DNA of 64,000 bases from Dreissena polymorpha (Eukaryota; Mollusca; Bivalvia; Myida; Dreissenidae). The stretch lies in assembly GCF_020536995.1 (NCBI RefSeq), contig NC_068366.1, positions 26,045,137-26,109,136 on the forward strand. The letters are read 5' to 3'. The notes under the pieces are model-generated. The model was not told where the DNA came from. It made no database searches and was given only the letters and a program-made list of their open reading frames with translations. Below are positions 22,891 through 35,515 of this stretch, one piece after another (position 1 is the first letter of the stretch; each line of letters starts with the position of its first letter). Position numbers and translations under genes: made by a program.

Positions 22891-24273
22891 TGAGCATTAC
22901 TAATGTAACGAATACAAACAAATCGCGCAAGAAACGAATAAAGTTACACACTTAAATAATTTTTATTTTTATTACAAAAAAAGGTTTGAATAACTTAAGT
23001 AATTTTAGTCAAGTATAAACTATTGTAGCCGACGTTACAGCATATGCTGAATGAAACAAAATAAGGCAGTACGCGTATAGGTGAGTCAAAATGAAAAAAA
23101 ATGTTTTCTAAATTTAAACCTTGTTTGTCTGCAAAGCACAAAAAAAAAACAGGTACAATTATACATATCTGACGTAAGAATGATTATACGATAAAAGGAA
23201 CGACGAGCACCTACACAAAATAGATAGTGACAATCTTAAAATAATGTAAGTTTACATCGTTTTTCATTTCCCAACAACTTTGTGCAAACCTGTTTGGGGA
23301 AAATCTATTCAACTGAAATGTTAATACCGTTTGACATTAATCGCTAGATAACCCTAGGCAACCGGAGTTTCTCACGAGGAAACTCGATTCCCTATATACA
23401 TATGTAAAGTTAAAGCAGCCACTATGTCATAAGATATTCAATAGGTGATAAAATATACTTCAGACTAAAAAATGACCACAGGTTGTAAAATGACCTGTGA
23501 TTACAAGTAACTTGGGGTATTATTTTCCTTATATTTGGTGGGAACGAAGTTTACATTACATCCGAATTCTTCGTATTGAAAACGTAATCCTTCTCCATAA
23601 CATAGTGACGATTGAGAAGGAAGAATAACATGAATGCAAGCCACTCAAACAACTAAATTAGTTTGTATGGAAAGGCAAACCTGAACAAATAAAGCTGGAA
23701 AACTAACGCTAACATATCGTGCAAGTTTAAAGGCGAGTTTATATATGGGGCGATTGTTGTTAAGGGTAGTTGTGTTGTTATTAATTGCTTTTACATATTT
23801 TATTTAACTGAGGGTTAATGTATCCATACTGTTAAAATACACTTTGTGATATTTATTCTATATGCAATTGTGTTTTTCTTATAACACGATAAGTGTAACC
23901 TAGCTTTAAACAAAAGTCATTTAAATCATGTGATGATCGATGCCAATTTAAAATTTATATGAAAACTTGTTTTCATACTTGATGTGGTTATGTAAAATAC
24001 AAGTTCATGAATATTTATTAGATGTCGTGTCGTTTTAAACGATAACCTATTGGTATAAGCAAAAAGCTTCCAAAGATTTGTTTAAGTACAAGTTTAGACT
24101 CAAGTTGAATAACGTTGTTAATGCATTCGATATAAAATTACAAAGTTCAGTTCAACCATGATTCGATAATGTTTATGACGCGTATGTAGCTTTTCGTACA
24201 TTGACAAACACTTACCTCGTGTGTTATTTTTTATTTGTTGTACTTACATTTCAGAATCAGAATTTTATGTATT

Positions 24274-24325
24274 GTTTTATGTATTGACAGTAAATGTCAG
24301 TTTTATGTATTGATAGTAAATGTCA
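24274..24325. repeat. Two-copy 26-bp tandem duplication
   Basis: GTTTTATGTATTGA(C/T)AGTA then AATGTCA occurs at 24274 and 24300 with one difference. A recent small duplication. Confidence 0.85.
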
Positions 24326-25152
24326 ATCAGTATAATCATTAAAGAAACAATCACTCTCAAAAATATCGAATATTTCGTTAAATAAAGCTAACCCATAAAA
24401 AAATCAATGTTCCTTTTAGCAAAATACAAAATTTCTACGTTAGATGTTGTCTGGTAGAATTGATTTAACGAGATACAAAATGCTCGATTTTATTTTTTGT
24501 GGCCACAAATAATTCCATTTATATCTCCCGTGAAATATCCGAACATTTACGGGCGAACACGAGATTGGATACGGTAAGCGTCGGAAGCATGACGTAGCTC
24601 TCATGAATAATCATTCTGTGAAATCAAAATGAATTCTGGGTCACTGGAACTTAGCGAATGCGAAAATGGCTTGTATAAATTATGCAAATGAACGAAACCC
24701 GAATGAATCCGATCCTGACTCGAAAGCGAAAGTAGATTACATCGTGGAACGATATTTAGATATTTAGATGCTTAAAACTTGCCGAATGCTTGTAATATAA
24801 CGTTTTTACATCAATGTTACTTGTTTTTGGGGTTTTCCTATTGTAATTTACCATCGTATTGTACTACTTGTTGTCGAATGTTTTTAATACAGTAGCCGTG
24901 TGTATTGGTGAGCGTGATAGTGACTTTAAGGAAAAGAAGCTGAACTGTGTAACAGAGTCAACAAAGATAACATGCGTTTTTCCATGTTACCTGTACAACA
25001 ATAAGCTTAAGAATGCCCACACTGCTATGTGTAATTAACAATGATCTAAAAGTATTCAGTCAACTCTGCGCTGGTTTCACAAAATTTGAATCTTAAAGTA
25101 GTCATACGACACACATAGTACACGTGTTTAAATAGGTTATTAAGTTCTAGGT

Positions 25153-25198
25153 AATATATATATATATATTTATATATATACATACATATATATATATC
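25153..25198. repeat. AT microsatellite
   Basis: A run of TA dinucleotides interrupted by TTT and by two TACA units. Confidence 0.9.
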
Positions 25199-25949
25199 TT
25201 CGGCATACAAAGCATTTTAGTTTGTGGAAGCTTTCACATTTTAAAACCATTTAAAGAATTTGCGTTGGACTCACTTAATATTTGCAGTTTTAGTAAAACC
25301 CCACATCTCGCCATCATAAGTTTAAATCGAGGAAACATAGGCATAAAACAGATTAAACATGATTTTAACTGGTACATTCAATGATATCTTAAGAGTATAT
25401 TATGAGTTCATCGCCCTAAGCGCTTTAGCTGATAAAGTATTTGGGGCTTGTATAGTTGCGCCGCTGCTTGATATAACTTGTCCTAAATTATTGAATTGTT
25501 CACGATTTCAATTGCCCAGTTATGTCGATTTGTTTAAGTGCCTTAATGAATAATAAAAAACGTTGTATTGTCGACATTGACCGTTATATTCAGTTTCGTG
25601 CAATACTCTAGCAAATTGTTCATGGAATATTGCAAGCCCTCATCTTATGCTGAGATTAATACTGAGTCGTCGGTGAATGCTAGACGATAAATAAAAACAT
25701 CATTTTGAATTAAAAAATAATAAAATTATAACGAAAAATCAATTTCTATGTAAAAAATCACTATCAAATATATTTATAAGAATTGCGTTGAATAAGACCG
25801 AATTAATAAAAATCGCTGCACAATTGATGACGTTATTGCTGTTAAAAGCGATGCACCCTGTTTTCGGGTCATTTTGAGTTGAATACCTTGTAAAATATAT
25901 AAATATAAATATATATATTTGATAGTGAAATTGTTATTTTTTTCAGAAA

Positions 25950-27210
25950 AACTGGTTATTCGTTGTAATAGTCAAGAAGGACAACTATAATCTTTTGAAA
26001 TCTTTTGATAATATGTATTGTGAGAAACATCATGTGAATTTTTTAAAATATGTTTTAAGTGTTCATAAGCAAACGTCTAATGATGCTGTATATGGTGAAC
26101 GGGGACGTTATCCTTTATATGTTAATATTGTATGTAATACTGTTGAATATTATCAGAGAATGTATTCTGGTAAAGTAAGTGCCTTTTTGTCAGATGCCTT
26201 TAGTGAAAGAAATATACTTTTTAATAGTGATAAGAACAGCTGGGTCACAAGTGTTAATCATATTTTCAAAAGTCTTAATTTATCTTCTACTAGTTTGCAT
26301 AAAAAAAATTTGCATTTGCTTGTAAAGCGAAAGTTAGTGTCCCTGTATAAATCAACTTGGCCATCAAGAATTACTAGCACGAGTGGTCAACTTAGAACTT
26401 ATTCCCTGTTCAAAAACAGATGTTGTAAAGAGCAATATTTCTATACATTAAAAAAAAGATATCATAGTTTTGTTTACAAAGATTAGAGTTAGCTGTGATA
26501 AATTAAGAAATGAAACTGGCAGATATCAGAAAATCCCAGCTGAACAGCGTTTCTGTACTTTATGTAACTTAAATTTGGTAGAGGATGAAATTCACTTTGC
26601 AATGTTTTGTCAATGTTTTCATGATGATAGAGAAAATTTATTTAAAAATGTACAAAAGATAAATAATAATTGTATTAAACTTTCAAATGAACAGAAATTT
26701 GTCTGGCTTATGAGCTCAGAACAACATGATATTATCTCACGTTTTGCCACCTTCTTGTATAATGCTTACAATAAAAGAACTAATTTGGTAATTTGTTAAA
26801 ACCTGTGTAACTTTAGATAAATGTTGCATAATATTATAACCTATTTATGAATAATGATTATGCAAAATCTTAAATAATAGTTTAGAGTAGGCTCTTAGTA
26901 TTACTTGTGAGTTCATATATATTTTATACTGAGTACATTTAACATCCGTGTACTATTTGTAGTTAACTTATCAGTAAAGACATTTGCTTTTTTGTTTTCT
27001 GTTAGAAATCTTTTGTTTTGCATTATCAAACTTTAATTTAATTGTGTATCATCTAATACGAATTAAGCTTTATTTCTTTAATATCCTTATTTCTAGTATA
27101 TTGTGTTAATGATGCAATATATTATGATGTTTTATTTGTAATTCATAAATCATTATTAATGTGACCGGTAATTGGTTTTATAAACAATTCTTATTCTTAT
27201 TCTTTCAATT
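25950..27210 (+). mobile_element. 5'-truncated LINE: C-terminal coding part and 3' UTR
   Basis: Frame 25995-26486 reads VLSVHKQTSNDAVYGERGRYPLY, a pattern I know from the post-RT region of invertebrate LINEs. A shift follows after an A-rich run, and the frame from 26470 to 26799 gives NETGRYQKIPAEQRFC, TLCNLN and VEDEIHFAMFCQ. This C..C...H...C knuckle-like ending is common at the C terminus of such elements. The stop at 26797-26799 is followed by about 400 bp of AT-rich 3' UTR ending in a TTCTTATTCTTATTCTT tail near 27205. 5' truncation is the usual result of incomplete target-primed reverse transcription. It is probably a different family from the 16.4 kb LINE. Confidence 0.78.
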
Positions 27211-28336
27211 GTTAAGGAACAAACATTTCATGTTTTCATAATAATTCATCATCGCAATAATTAACTATATAAATACGTGAATAATTTTCACGCAAACATT
27301 CGTGTAAAAGAAGATGAATGTTGTTTTTTACACTTACACATAACTAACATGTATTTCTATTTATTTAGCTATGGCAACTTTTTTATCGTTGATTTGTCTT
27401 GCCCTGACTGGTGCGCTGGCAAGCACAACCATTTCTCCTGATTTTACGACAGTAATTTCTACGACAGTAAACGTGGATAACACGAATCCAAACAACATGG
27501 AATCGACAGATGCACATACTCAAAAAACAGATCAATATCGATGTGACGAACTTGAAACAAATTCAACGGACAGAGAAGATAATTGCACAAACACTGATGT
27601 ACCAGAGTCAACAACTTTACAAACAGCTGGGTCGCGATTTGATAATATTTTGGAAGTACAGGTGTATACAATAATTTTCGAGTATTATTACTATTTCACC
27701 AACATCCCGGGCTTTATAACAAATCCACTGACTGTTGCATTAATTTTGCATTTGAAGCCTTTCAACACAACCTCTTTAAATATTCTCGTTTTAAGCGTGA
27801 CTGGTTTCATAGTGTGCGTTGTTCGATTCACATTTCAAAGTCTTCAAGCCTTGCTTATAATTGGAACACACAATCATGTATAGCTTTTCAATACTTCATC
27901 ACATCCACGACGATTTTCTCAAATAATATTCTGATGTGTTGGACAATTGAACGATTTTGTTGTGTTTGGTTCCCTTTAGAATTCTCAGCTTGGTGTGTGA
28001 TAGGCCGAGTAAAAATAATACTTGTAGTTATGTGTTGTTTGGCATTTGCACTTACGATCCCTTATATGTGGGCCTTTTATGCGGACAAATCTCCGTCGGG
28101 AACTACAATGGCCTGTTACGTCTCCAAATTTCTTACAACTGTTTGGTTGTATTTTGAAATTGTTTACTATGTATTTATACCTCTAACGATTATTGTGCTA
28201 GCAAATATAGCAATAACATTACGACTTGTTACAAGATCTAAAAGTCGAATAACAGGTAACACTCAAATTAGTGATAAAAAAAAGGATGAAAAGAGAATGC
28301 TTACAAAAACACTTGTAACCGTTTCCTTCGTCTTTT

Positions 28337-28395
28337 TATGCCCCTTTTCGAAGAAACGGGGGCATATAGTGATCGGACTGTCTGTCTATCTGTCC

Positions 28396-28463
<68 letters not shown>

Positions 28464-29054
28464 TTCCGTCACACTTTGCGTTTAGGTTTCGAAAAATGCT
28501 CATAACTTATATGTGCCTTGAGATATAACCTTCATATTTGGTATGCATGTGTATGTGGACAAGGCCTTTCCATACGCACACAAAAATTTACCCCTGTGAC
28601 CTTGACCTTGAACTAAGGGTCCCGTTTAGGTTTCGAAATCTACGTTTAGGTTTCGAAAAATGCTCATAACTTCTATGTCCCTTGAGATATAACCTTCATT
28701 TTTGGTATGCATGTGTATATACACAAGGCCTTTCCATACGCAGAAAAATTTTGACCCCTGTGACCTTGACCTTGAAGTTAGGGTCCGCGTTTAGGTTTCG
28801 AAATCTGCGTTTAGGTTTTGAAAAATGCTCATAACTTCTATGTCCCTTGAGATATAACCTTCATATTTGGTATGCATGTGTATATGGACAAGGCCTTTCC
28901 ATACGCAGAAAAATTTTGACCCCTGGGACCTTGACCTAGAACTTAGGGTCCGCGTTTAGGTTTCGAAATCTGCGTTTAGGTTTCGAAAAAAGCTCATAAC
29001 TTCTATCAAGCGTTTATAAGGGGCATAAGTCATCCTATGGTGACAGCTCTTGTT
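28337..29054 (+). mobile_element. TATGCCCC-type non-autonomous repeat inserted in the GPCR TM6 codons
   Basis: It starts TATGCCCCTTTTCGAAG, whose first bases pair with GGGGGCATA 20 bp further on to form a hairpin. Then come a TCTG microsatellite and about three units of roughly 160-170 bp (each with TGCTCATAACTT, TTGAGATATAACCTTCAT and GTGACCTTGACCTTGAA). It ends AAGGGGCATAAGTCATCC and GGTGACAGCTCTTGTT. No splice donor or acceptor lies at the junctions, so it is an insertion in the coding sequence rather than an intron. The receptor frame is the same on both sides. Confidence 0.72.
28376..28463. repeat. TCTG tetranucleotide microsatellite
   Basis: About 20 near-perfect TCTG/CTGT units inside the repeat element, with a few early interruptions (TCTATC, TCCG). 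Confidence 0.92.
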
Positions 29055-29310
29055 TGTTTTACACTTGCCCTATGTGTTAGCAATGGCATGGATGATTATT
29101 TATCCCGACACGACTGTTATTTTGATGAGCAACGCAACTGACTTTGTTCGTTTTCAATTGTATACATCTGTGGGATTAGCAATTAGTGAATTTCATAACT
29201 GTATTAATTTTTTCATTAACGTTTTGTCAAGTAAACGATTTCGAAAGGCTTTGATCCACAAGGTATTTCAAACCAAACGTAAACCATTTATACATATTGG
29301 AGAAACATAA

Positions 29311-31110
29311 ACTGGAAGAACATAACCAAATCTTTTTGTCAATATTTAGTTCACACAACAAAATATACTTATGTCATTTTTATATACAAAGATATGTAAT
29401 TCGTTAATATTCCGTAAAATAAACGAAACTAAATATATACGAAGAAAGTTAATATAATGATGAAATAATAATACCCATTTAGTACAGTGAGTAATTTGAA
29501 TTTGACAACAAATTTATTTCGTGGCCTGATTATGTAACTTCATAATTGTAATTTCTAAAAGGCATTACAAGCAAATAATGCTTAATATATTAATGTTGAC
29601 ATATATGATTTTACAGATGTACGTTACTCAACGTTATATGTTGTATTTTTTTAAACAATTCTTTGCATTTGAAAAGTGTGTAATAAGTCAACGTATTGTT
29701 TCGTATATAACAAACCTACATAGATAGTATAAATAATGGAGTTATATATGTCTCTTTTGAGAATCTCAAAAATGTATCACGTATTGTATAATGTATTATT
29801 ATTGTAATAGTTTTGTTTTTGCAATTTTATTATGTCCAATCGTATTTAATTGCAGAAGTGTAAGAAAAGAAATTCATTTGAAATTAATAACTATCTAGTA
29901 TTGTACACTTTGTGAGTGTCTTTGTATTTTTTTAAGATTGATTATATTCAAAAGATGGTGGTTTGGACTTTTACCTATTTGATTCGTTTTTTTTTTATAA
30001 ACGATGCTATAGTTGAACCCAGTGTATTTGAAAAAGATTACCAATATCAACAAAAATGTTCCATTGCTAACGAAATAATTGCGTTGTTGTGCAAGGTGCT
30101 TTTTAACTCACCATATTATTGTAACATATAGTACCGGCAATCTTATTAGCCACTTACTTTTTTTATTTATCTTTTTACAGTATAATATGTGTGAACCTCG
30201 TAGTAATATTAGTGTGTGGCTTTATATGAATCAATGTATAAAATAACATTTTCACATAAATTCTTTAAAAAAAGACCTTGTGTTGTAATAAAAAAGAAAG
30301 TAACAAGAGAGCATTATATGAGTGGACCTTCTTTATAGTTAACACAGATACTCATGCACGTATATAATATATATAAATTAAGTTACTTTTTTTCACACTA
30401 AACACGCGCACCCGCGCATACACAAACACACACACGAACACGTATATAAATCTACCCGGAAACCAGCCGTTATTTTCTCCATACTTGTATTATCTCCATT
30501 TAGTGCGTCTTGTAAGGAAAATGTTCATGAATATTTAGATGATACTGTTGGAGAACGAGATCGCGCGATATTTATTCCTATTTTGTGTTTATGAGTAATT
30601 ATAGTAATGTAACTGCTCCTCATTCATCCAGTACTACGCTTGTTTAAAAAACCTTGTTTCATATTTTGCGTAGATAGTCGTGTGCGTATTGTGACGTGCA
30701 TTTCAACGTCAAGTCCGTCGTATCCCGATGCACAATTACTTCAAGGAGATAATTATTTGGTTATCTCCCTAAACGTGACATTATCAAAAAATGTTCATCG
30801 TTAAAGTTATTTAATATGTGCTTGTTGTCGTCAATGTTGATTAGGCATTTCGAGCAAATAACTAAAATGATCTTACCGTTGGTCACCAATTATCGTTTCA
30901 TTACAGTCATTTGGCTTAGGTTTCGCCTTCTGTAGAAATTAGGAGAATTTTAGCGGGGTTTACTGTTTTCAAGAAGTTCGCGACGTTTCGCATTAGAATA
31001 ATCAATCTTCTTTAATATACAAATACTGTACGCTTAAATTCGGTACAATGTAGGATTAATAAATCATTCTGTTTTAATGTTCGATACTAAAGTTAGTTAT
31101 TAGCGAATAT
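29311..31110. other. AT-rich stretch with no gene seen
   Basis: The first few hundred bases may hold the 3' UTR of the broken receptor. No coding family or RNA gene was recognised. A short CA-rich run lies near 30425-30440. Confidence 0.5.
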
Positions 31111-31266
31111 CATGATCTTTTTAAAGAAATAAGTTTTTTCTCTCAGTAAAGTGCAACCGCGCATTTGAACGGTTAGAAAAATGTCGGATCAGTGTGGGGA
31201 CTTCATATTACAAACACGCGGTTGCACTTTACTGAAAAAATACTTATTTGTTTAAAAAGATCATGA
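31111..31266. repeat. 156-bp foldback (inverted repeat)
   Basis: The left arm (TCATGATCTTTTTAAA ... CAGTAAAGTGCAACCGCG, 31111-31164) is mirrored by the right arm (CGCGGTTGCACTTTACTG ... TTTAAAAAGATCATGA, 31216-31266), about 50 bp each with a few mismatches around a roughly 50-base loop. No coding. A foldback or minimal MITE. Confidence 0.82.
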
Positions 31267-33158
31267 AACCTATAGAAAACTCTTAAAAATGAGCGGGCTC
31301 TCCACTTTATTCCATTAAAATGGTGGAATATTAAACAAGAAATATTTTTTAAAAAGATATACGGCGTTGATTGTGGTTGGAGTTTATGGAAGGTTAAGAT
31401 TTAAATGAATGAGATCAAGGATAGCTAATATCTTTTTCTGTGCAGTTTTAAGCTGCATCAAACGCAGTACGGGGTGTTGCGCGGAGTTTTCGCGGCTTAT
31501 TTTACATTATTACATATTGCTGGTCATAAACCTATAGATACAAAACAGAAAACCAAAGTCAACCGGCCACACGCGAAGTCTCCGTACATATTTTAAATAC
31601 ATGTATGTATACGCGCGTTCTTCGAACAAACCTGTTTTAGTGGTTTATCGGGCATTGCTACGTGTATTTGATTCGATTATTAACAGTATCGAGAATCATC
31701 GCGCTCATACTTAATACATTAGTCAATATGCTGCAATAATACATAAGTAAATATGATGGAATAATTCTTGTTAATTAATCAAAAATAATATTTATCATGG
31801 TATTGCTGAAAACACATTAAGAATCTATTATTGACATGCCATAAAATAATATCGCTGGATATCTTCATTTCACATCTTTCTGGTGGTAAAGAAAATTCCA
31901 GTTCACCTAGTTCACGCTATAGCGTCTTTATTATATAACTATTATGTTACTGACAGCGAACTCCGAACAGCACATAAGGTCTGACCTGTATATAAACTCT
32001 GACATTCAAACACACTAACCGCGAACTGACCCCTTAACGAGTTGAAATGCAATGCATTAAAGTGAGGCATCGCTTTCACTGCTCTTTATACTTTTACATA
32101 TAACATGTTGACAGGAATATGGAAGTCAGTACTAAATATGAGAACATGGCCTTTAAGTATACAACGTTCTCGCGCTGAAAATCCTCTGAAAATAAAAGGT
32201 GCACGCACAAACTGTATTGATGTCGAGATTGAGTTGTAAAACTGTTCTATCTATTAAGCCTTTTTATTAGAGATAAAACTGTTTCATGCTGAACACACAG
32301 TAAAACAGTGTTACAAAGACGCGGAGATGTTTCCAATGTTCTAGTGGTATTATCAAATCAGCCAATGCAGTCAATGAAGTGTATTCATCTGTACTTGGCC
32401 GCGGGAAGTTTTATTTGAATTCTATTGGACGCTAACAAAGGTCAGGCTAAGGTGAAAAGCTGGCGTATACAGCTAACGCCGAAAAAGACGTCATTAAAAA
32501 TGTTAACAGGGTCGCGCTTTATTCACCCAACGCAGATCGGAAAAAGTCACGTGGTAAAGGCACCATGTGTACGCAATAGCAGAGAACAAAGCAGAATGGG
32601 CGGTAGGAAGGTAGGTGGAGCTAAGTTCCAGCATGCATAAAAAACTTGTATTTTGACATTCATATGTTTTGTTTTTGGTCAACGTATTACTTAGAATATC
32701 TTAAGTTCTCTCTTATTGGTCACAAAGAGGCAGACCGAGCGCTGTGAATCGAGTCCCTGCTTTAACTTCCTATAAGCCTTCTTACTTATAATATAATCTG
32801 TTTAGTCGGTTAAATATTTGGGTAAATATTTATCACTGGGCATTTCAGAGCAAGAACTAAACATTTAAAAACGTCGGCACTTGGCTTTTCCGATCTTAAT
32901 AATAACTAATTTGACCCACCATGCGCGCGTACACCTGTTATTAGCCATGCATATTTCTTAAATAATCGATAAATAAGGAAATTTTGAATATGTATGGGTT
33001 TCGGTTGAGTAACGATTTTAATTAAGAGAAATTTATATTTTCACTAGTGCCAGGAATGAAATATATATACATTTGTATGATCAAAAGAGAATAAAAATTC
33101 GATAGTTCGATAGTTTACCGAAAACCAGCACATTTTAATTCAAACGCAGATAAAGACG
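31267..33158. other. No gene seen
   Basis: No convincing coding region or RNA gene. The open frame at 32425-32640 has no recognisable motif. Confidence 0.5.
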
Positions 33159-33415
33159 CCTTTCCGGTTAGCTCAGTGGTTTGCAAAAGCTCATAACACC
33201 TACGCGACCTGCGTTCAATCCTCGTGCCCCGAAGCATGTGAGTTTGGTTGGTGGTCACCATACCGATCAAGTGGGGCTTACTCTGTGTACTCCAACTATC
33301 CCCCCTCCCGACCAACACACAACACATGACCACACCAACATTGCAAATATTTCTGTAACAACTACAGAGCTGTAATTAAATTTCGTCCCAACCTTCGAGA
33401 GTCCAATAAATTAAT
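33159..33415 (+). mobile_element. tRNA-derived SINE
   Basis: The head has a tRNA-like A box (GGTTAGCTCAGTGGTTTGC) and a B box (GCGTTCAATCC) about 45 bp apart. A unique body follows (GTGAGTTTGGTTGGTGG ... CACAACACATGACC) and an AT-rich tail (TCCAATAAATTAATTA). Length near 255 bp fits a SINE. The boxes are mutated relative to a working tRNA. Confidence 0.6.
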
Positions 33416-33575
33416 TATATAGCAGTGGTAAGACAATATCCGAGTCCACACACAATGGAGCATCAGGCGCACAATCAACTCATACATTTTTAAATACACA
33501 CACGTTCACAGATTGATAATTTTTGTTAGGTTTAAACATTGGAATTTTAGATTTCCAATATAAAAGACACAAAAT

Positions 33576-33632
33576 GCTCTTATCGGAGCTAGAAACAGTG
33601 GCCATAACCACTCCGCCATCCAGGCTTATGTT
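33576..33632 (-). repeat. tRNA-like fragment, probably SINE-derived
   Basis: On the minus strand GGATGGCGGAGTGGTTATGG followed by CCACTGTTTCTAGCTCC looks like the 5' half of a class II (Ser/Leu-like) tRNA or a SINE head with an A box. No B box was found at the proper distance. Confidence 0.35.
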
Positions 33633-35041
33633 ATTCTTTATATAAGTGGCACATGTTCTGTTACAAGATTTAGTGAAACCAATAGAAACATTTCACAATT
33701 ATTCAATCTTTTAAAGTTTGTAACAATTTATATTTTTATCGATTTCAAGTGATCATTACTCAGAAACGAAGGCGTTTTTTCGTTATGAGTCTAACCAATA
33801 AGTATCATTTCGGTCCCTGATTTATAATGTTCTTTAATATGTGTGAATCTGTGACAACAAATATGTAAGATGTTATTTAGGAACTTCTCTGCTTATCAAT
33901 ACGCCTGAATTTTCCAAACAAATGTCAAGAGACGAATTATATTCAGTTTGTCTTTTCCAAACGACGAGTGGTCTTTGGCCACAAATAACGACAGGTAAAT
34001 ACTGTTCAGTCTAAATTAAAGCGCGCAAGTCATTTTCAATTGATATTTTAAAATGTTGTATTGCATGGCACCAGATCATTGAGACAAATGAATGTCTGCA
34101 CAGGAATCTTCAAATCCTCAAATCCTTATAACATAATGTATATCAGCATGGCTTATTACACAATCGCTAAACATGTTAGACTGGCTGGACCCAATTTGTA
34201 TGGCTAGAGCCCTAAATACACTTTCCGTCATCCAGTAGACACATGCATATTCATGCTTATGTAAAACTCTAAGGCTTTCTGATTGCGTTTGTTCAACGTA
34301 TATTTGCTAAAACAATACATATCCGTATGAGTGTTTAAAAGTTTGTAATGGTGCAAGTTTTTTATGTCCACCTTGATATGTGGAGATTGTGAGCTTGACA
34401 CGTATGCATGGAGCATTCCAAAGACATCTTTGTTCTACACAAGAACTTACTGAAACAGGGTTCCATCAGGTATATCTGTCATGCTCACTTTGGCCCACCG
34501 ATTAATCAAGAAGAGGGTGGTAGACGGGATTATTTTGGTTCATCCGGGTCAGCATTTGTTTACGAGTTTTTTCATATTTGTAACTGGAACAACTCTTTAT
34601 TCTTGTTTTAGTGAGCTTTTAGAGCTTGCGGTTAAGTGTTACATTTAATTTTAAAAACCGGTCCGTAGACACGAACTTGTCCAGCAAATGGCTACTACAC
34701 TGGTGCATGATTTAAAACAGCAATCTCACCAGACATCAGTTTTAACAGTGGTCCCCCTTGCCGATTACAACATGAGTTTTACCACTGCTCTCCCCTGCAA
34801 ATTACTTTTCAAAGTACTCTGAACTGACACATGCTCCAATCAAAACCGAAACATAATTAGTCTATATAATTACCTTTATTGTATCACAGTCAAGTGTTAT
34901 GGATGAATAGTTGAAATGAATTACAGTCAAGACAAATACCACATGAATTATATACAAATATATAATAATGTTTTTTTAAGCTATACATATTACAAAAGAA
35001 TATTTTTTAACAGTATAACAGTTCTATTAGAATTGCACTAT
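33633..35041. other. No gene seen
   Basis: Short frames only, none resembling a known family. Confidence 0.5.
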
Positions 35042-35515
35042 TTAAAGGGATCTTTTCACGGTTTGGTTAATTGACAAAATTGTAAAAAGTTGTTTTAGAT
35101 TAGCAAATTTTCGTTTTAGTTATGATATTTGTGAGGAAACAGTATTACTGAACATTTACCATAGTCCAATATAGCCATTATATGTAAATTATAAAGCGTT
35201 GCAGCGTGAAACGATTGAATAATTTGGAGAGTTCTGTTGTTGTCGTTTAAATTGCGAAGATTGCTTATATAAGGTATAAAATACTTAATCTGTGGATACC
35301 CGGCGGAATAGCCGAGAGGGCTAAAGCGTTTTTACTTCAGACTAACTCCAGGACTCCGGGGGTCACTGGTTCGAGCCCTGGTACCGGCTACTTTTTTTTC
35401 CTTTTTTAAATTTTATTCTTGATTTTTTACTGGAGCTTTTAAGATCCAATGTTTATATTTATCAATATAAAGCATTTAATGACAAACTTCAAAATCTGTG
35501 AAAAGGTCCCTTTAA
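35042..35515. mobile_element. TTAA-type MITE with an internal tRNA-like sequence, copy 2
   Basis: TTAA then AGGGATCTTTTCACGG at the left is mirrored by GTGAAAAGGTCCCT then TTAA at the right, so both ends and the TTAA duplication are preserved. In the middle (about 35305-35393) is a tRNA-like block with A box (ATAGCCGAGAGGGCTAAAG), a class II-style long middle (CTCCAGGACTCCGGGGGTC) and B box (GGTTCGAGCCC). The acceptor stem pairs poorly, so it is tRNA-derived rather than a tRNA gene. It shares flanking phrases with the copy at 10443-10920. Confidence 0.78.

Larger units (their letters stand above)
22905..25940. other. AT-rich stretch with no gene seen
   Basis: No coding family was recognised on either strand. 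Local structures are a 26-bp direct duplication (24274-24325) and an AT-rich microsatellite (25153-25198). Confidence 0.5.
27371..29310 (+). pseudogene. Rhodopsin-class GPCR (neuropeptide-receptor-like), broken
   Basis: The start at 27371 gives a signal-peptide-like leader (MATFLSLICLALTGALAS) and a Thr/Asn-rich ectodomain with N-glycosylation sites, then TM1 (around NPLTVALILHL) and TM2 (LNILVLSVTGFIVCVV). Near 27860 the frame shifts by one base. The other frame continues with a W, a Cys in the place of the conserved TM3 cysteine, TM3 ending in ERFCCVWFP (ERF for DRY), TM4 (ILVVMCCLAFALTI), TM5 (YVFIPLTIIVLANI) and the start of TM6 (TLVTVSFVFL). A 0.7 kb repeat sits here. The receptor resumes in frame with FVLHLPYVLAMAW and TM7 ending NCINFFINVLSSKRFRKA; the stop is at 29308-29310. 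The TM7 form NFxxNVLSSKRFR recalls molluscan FMRFamide-like receptors. The ligand is unknown. Frameshift plus insertion argue for a dead or polymorphic gene. Confidence 0.75.

Noticed and set aside
27371-27883. A short secreted Thr-rich protein ending at 27883
   Set aside because: The frame runs through two transmembrane segments that continue in the next frame as TM3 to TM7; it is the first part of the broken receptor.
35300-35400. A tRNA gene in the 35 kb element
   Set aside because: A and B boxes are good, but the acceptor stem pairs poorly and the sequence is embedded in a MITE whose sister copy holds a different worn version; tRNA-derived is the safer call.
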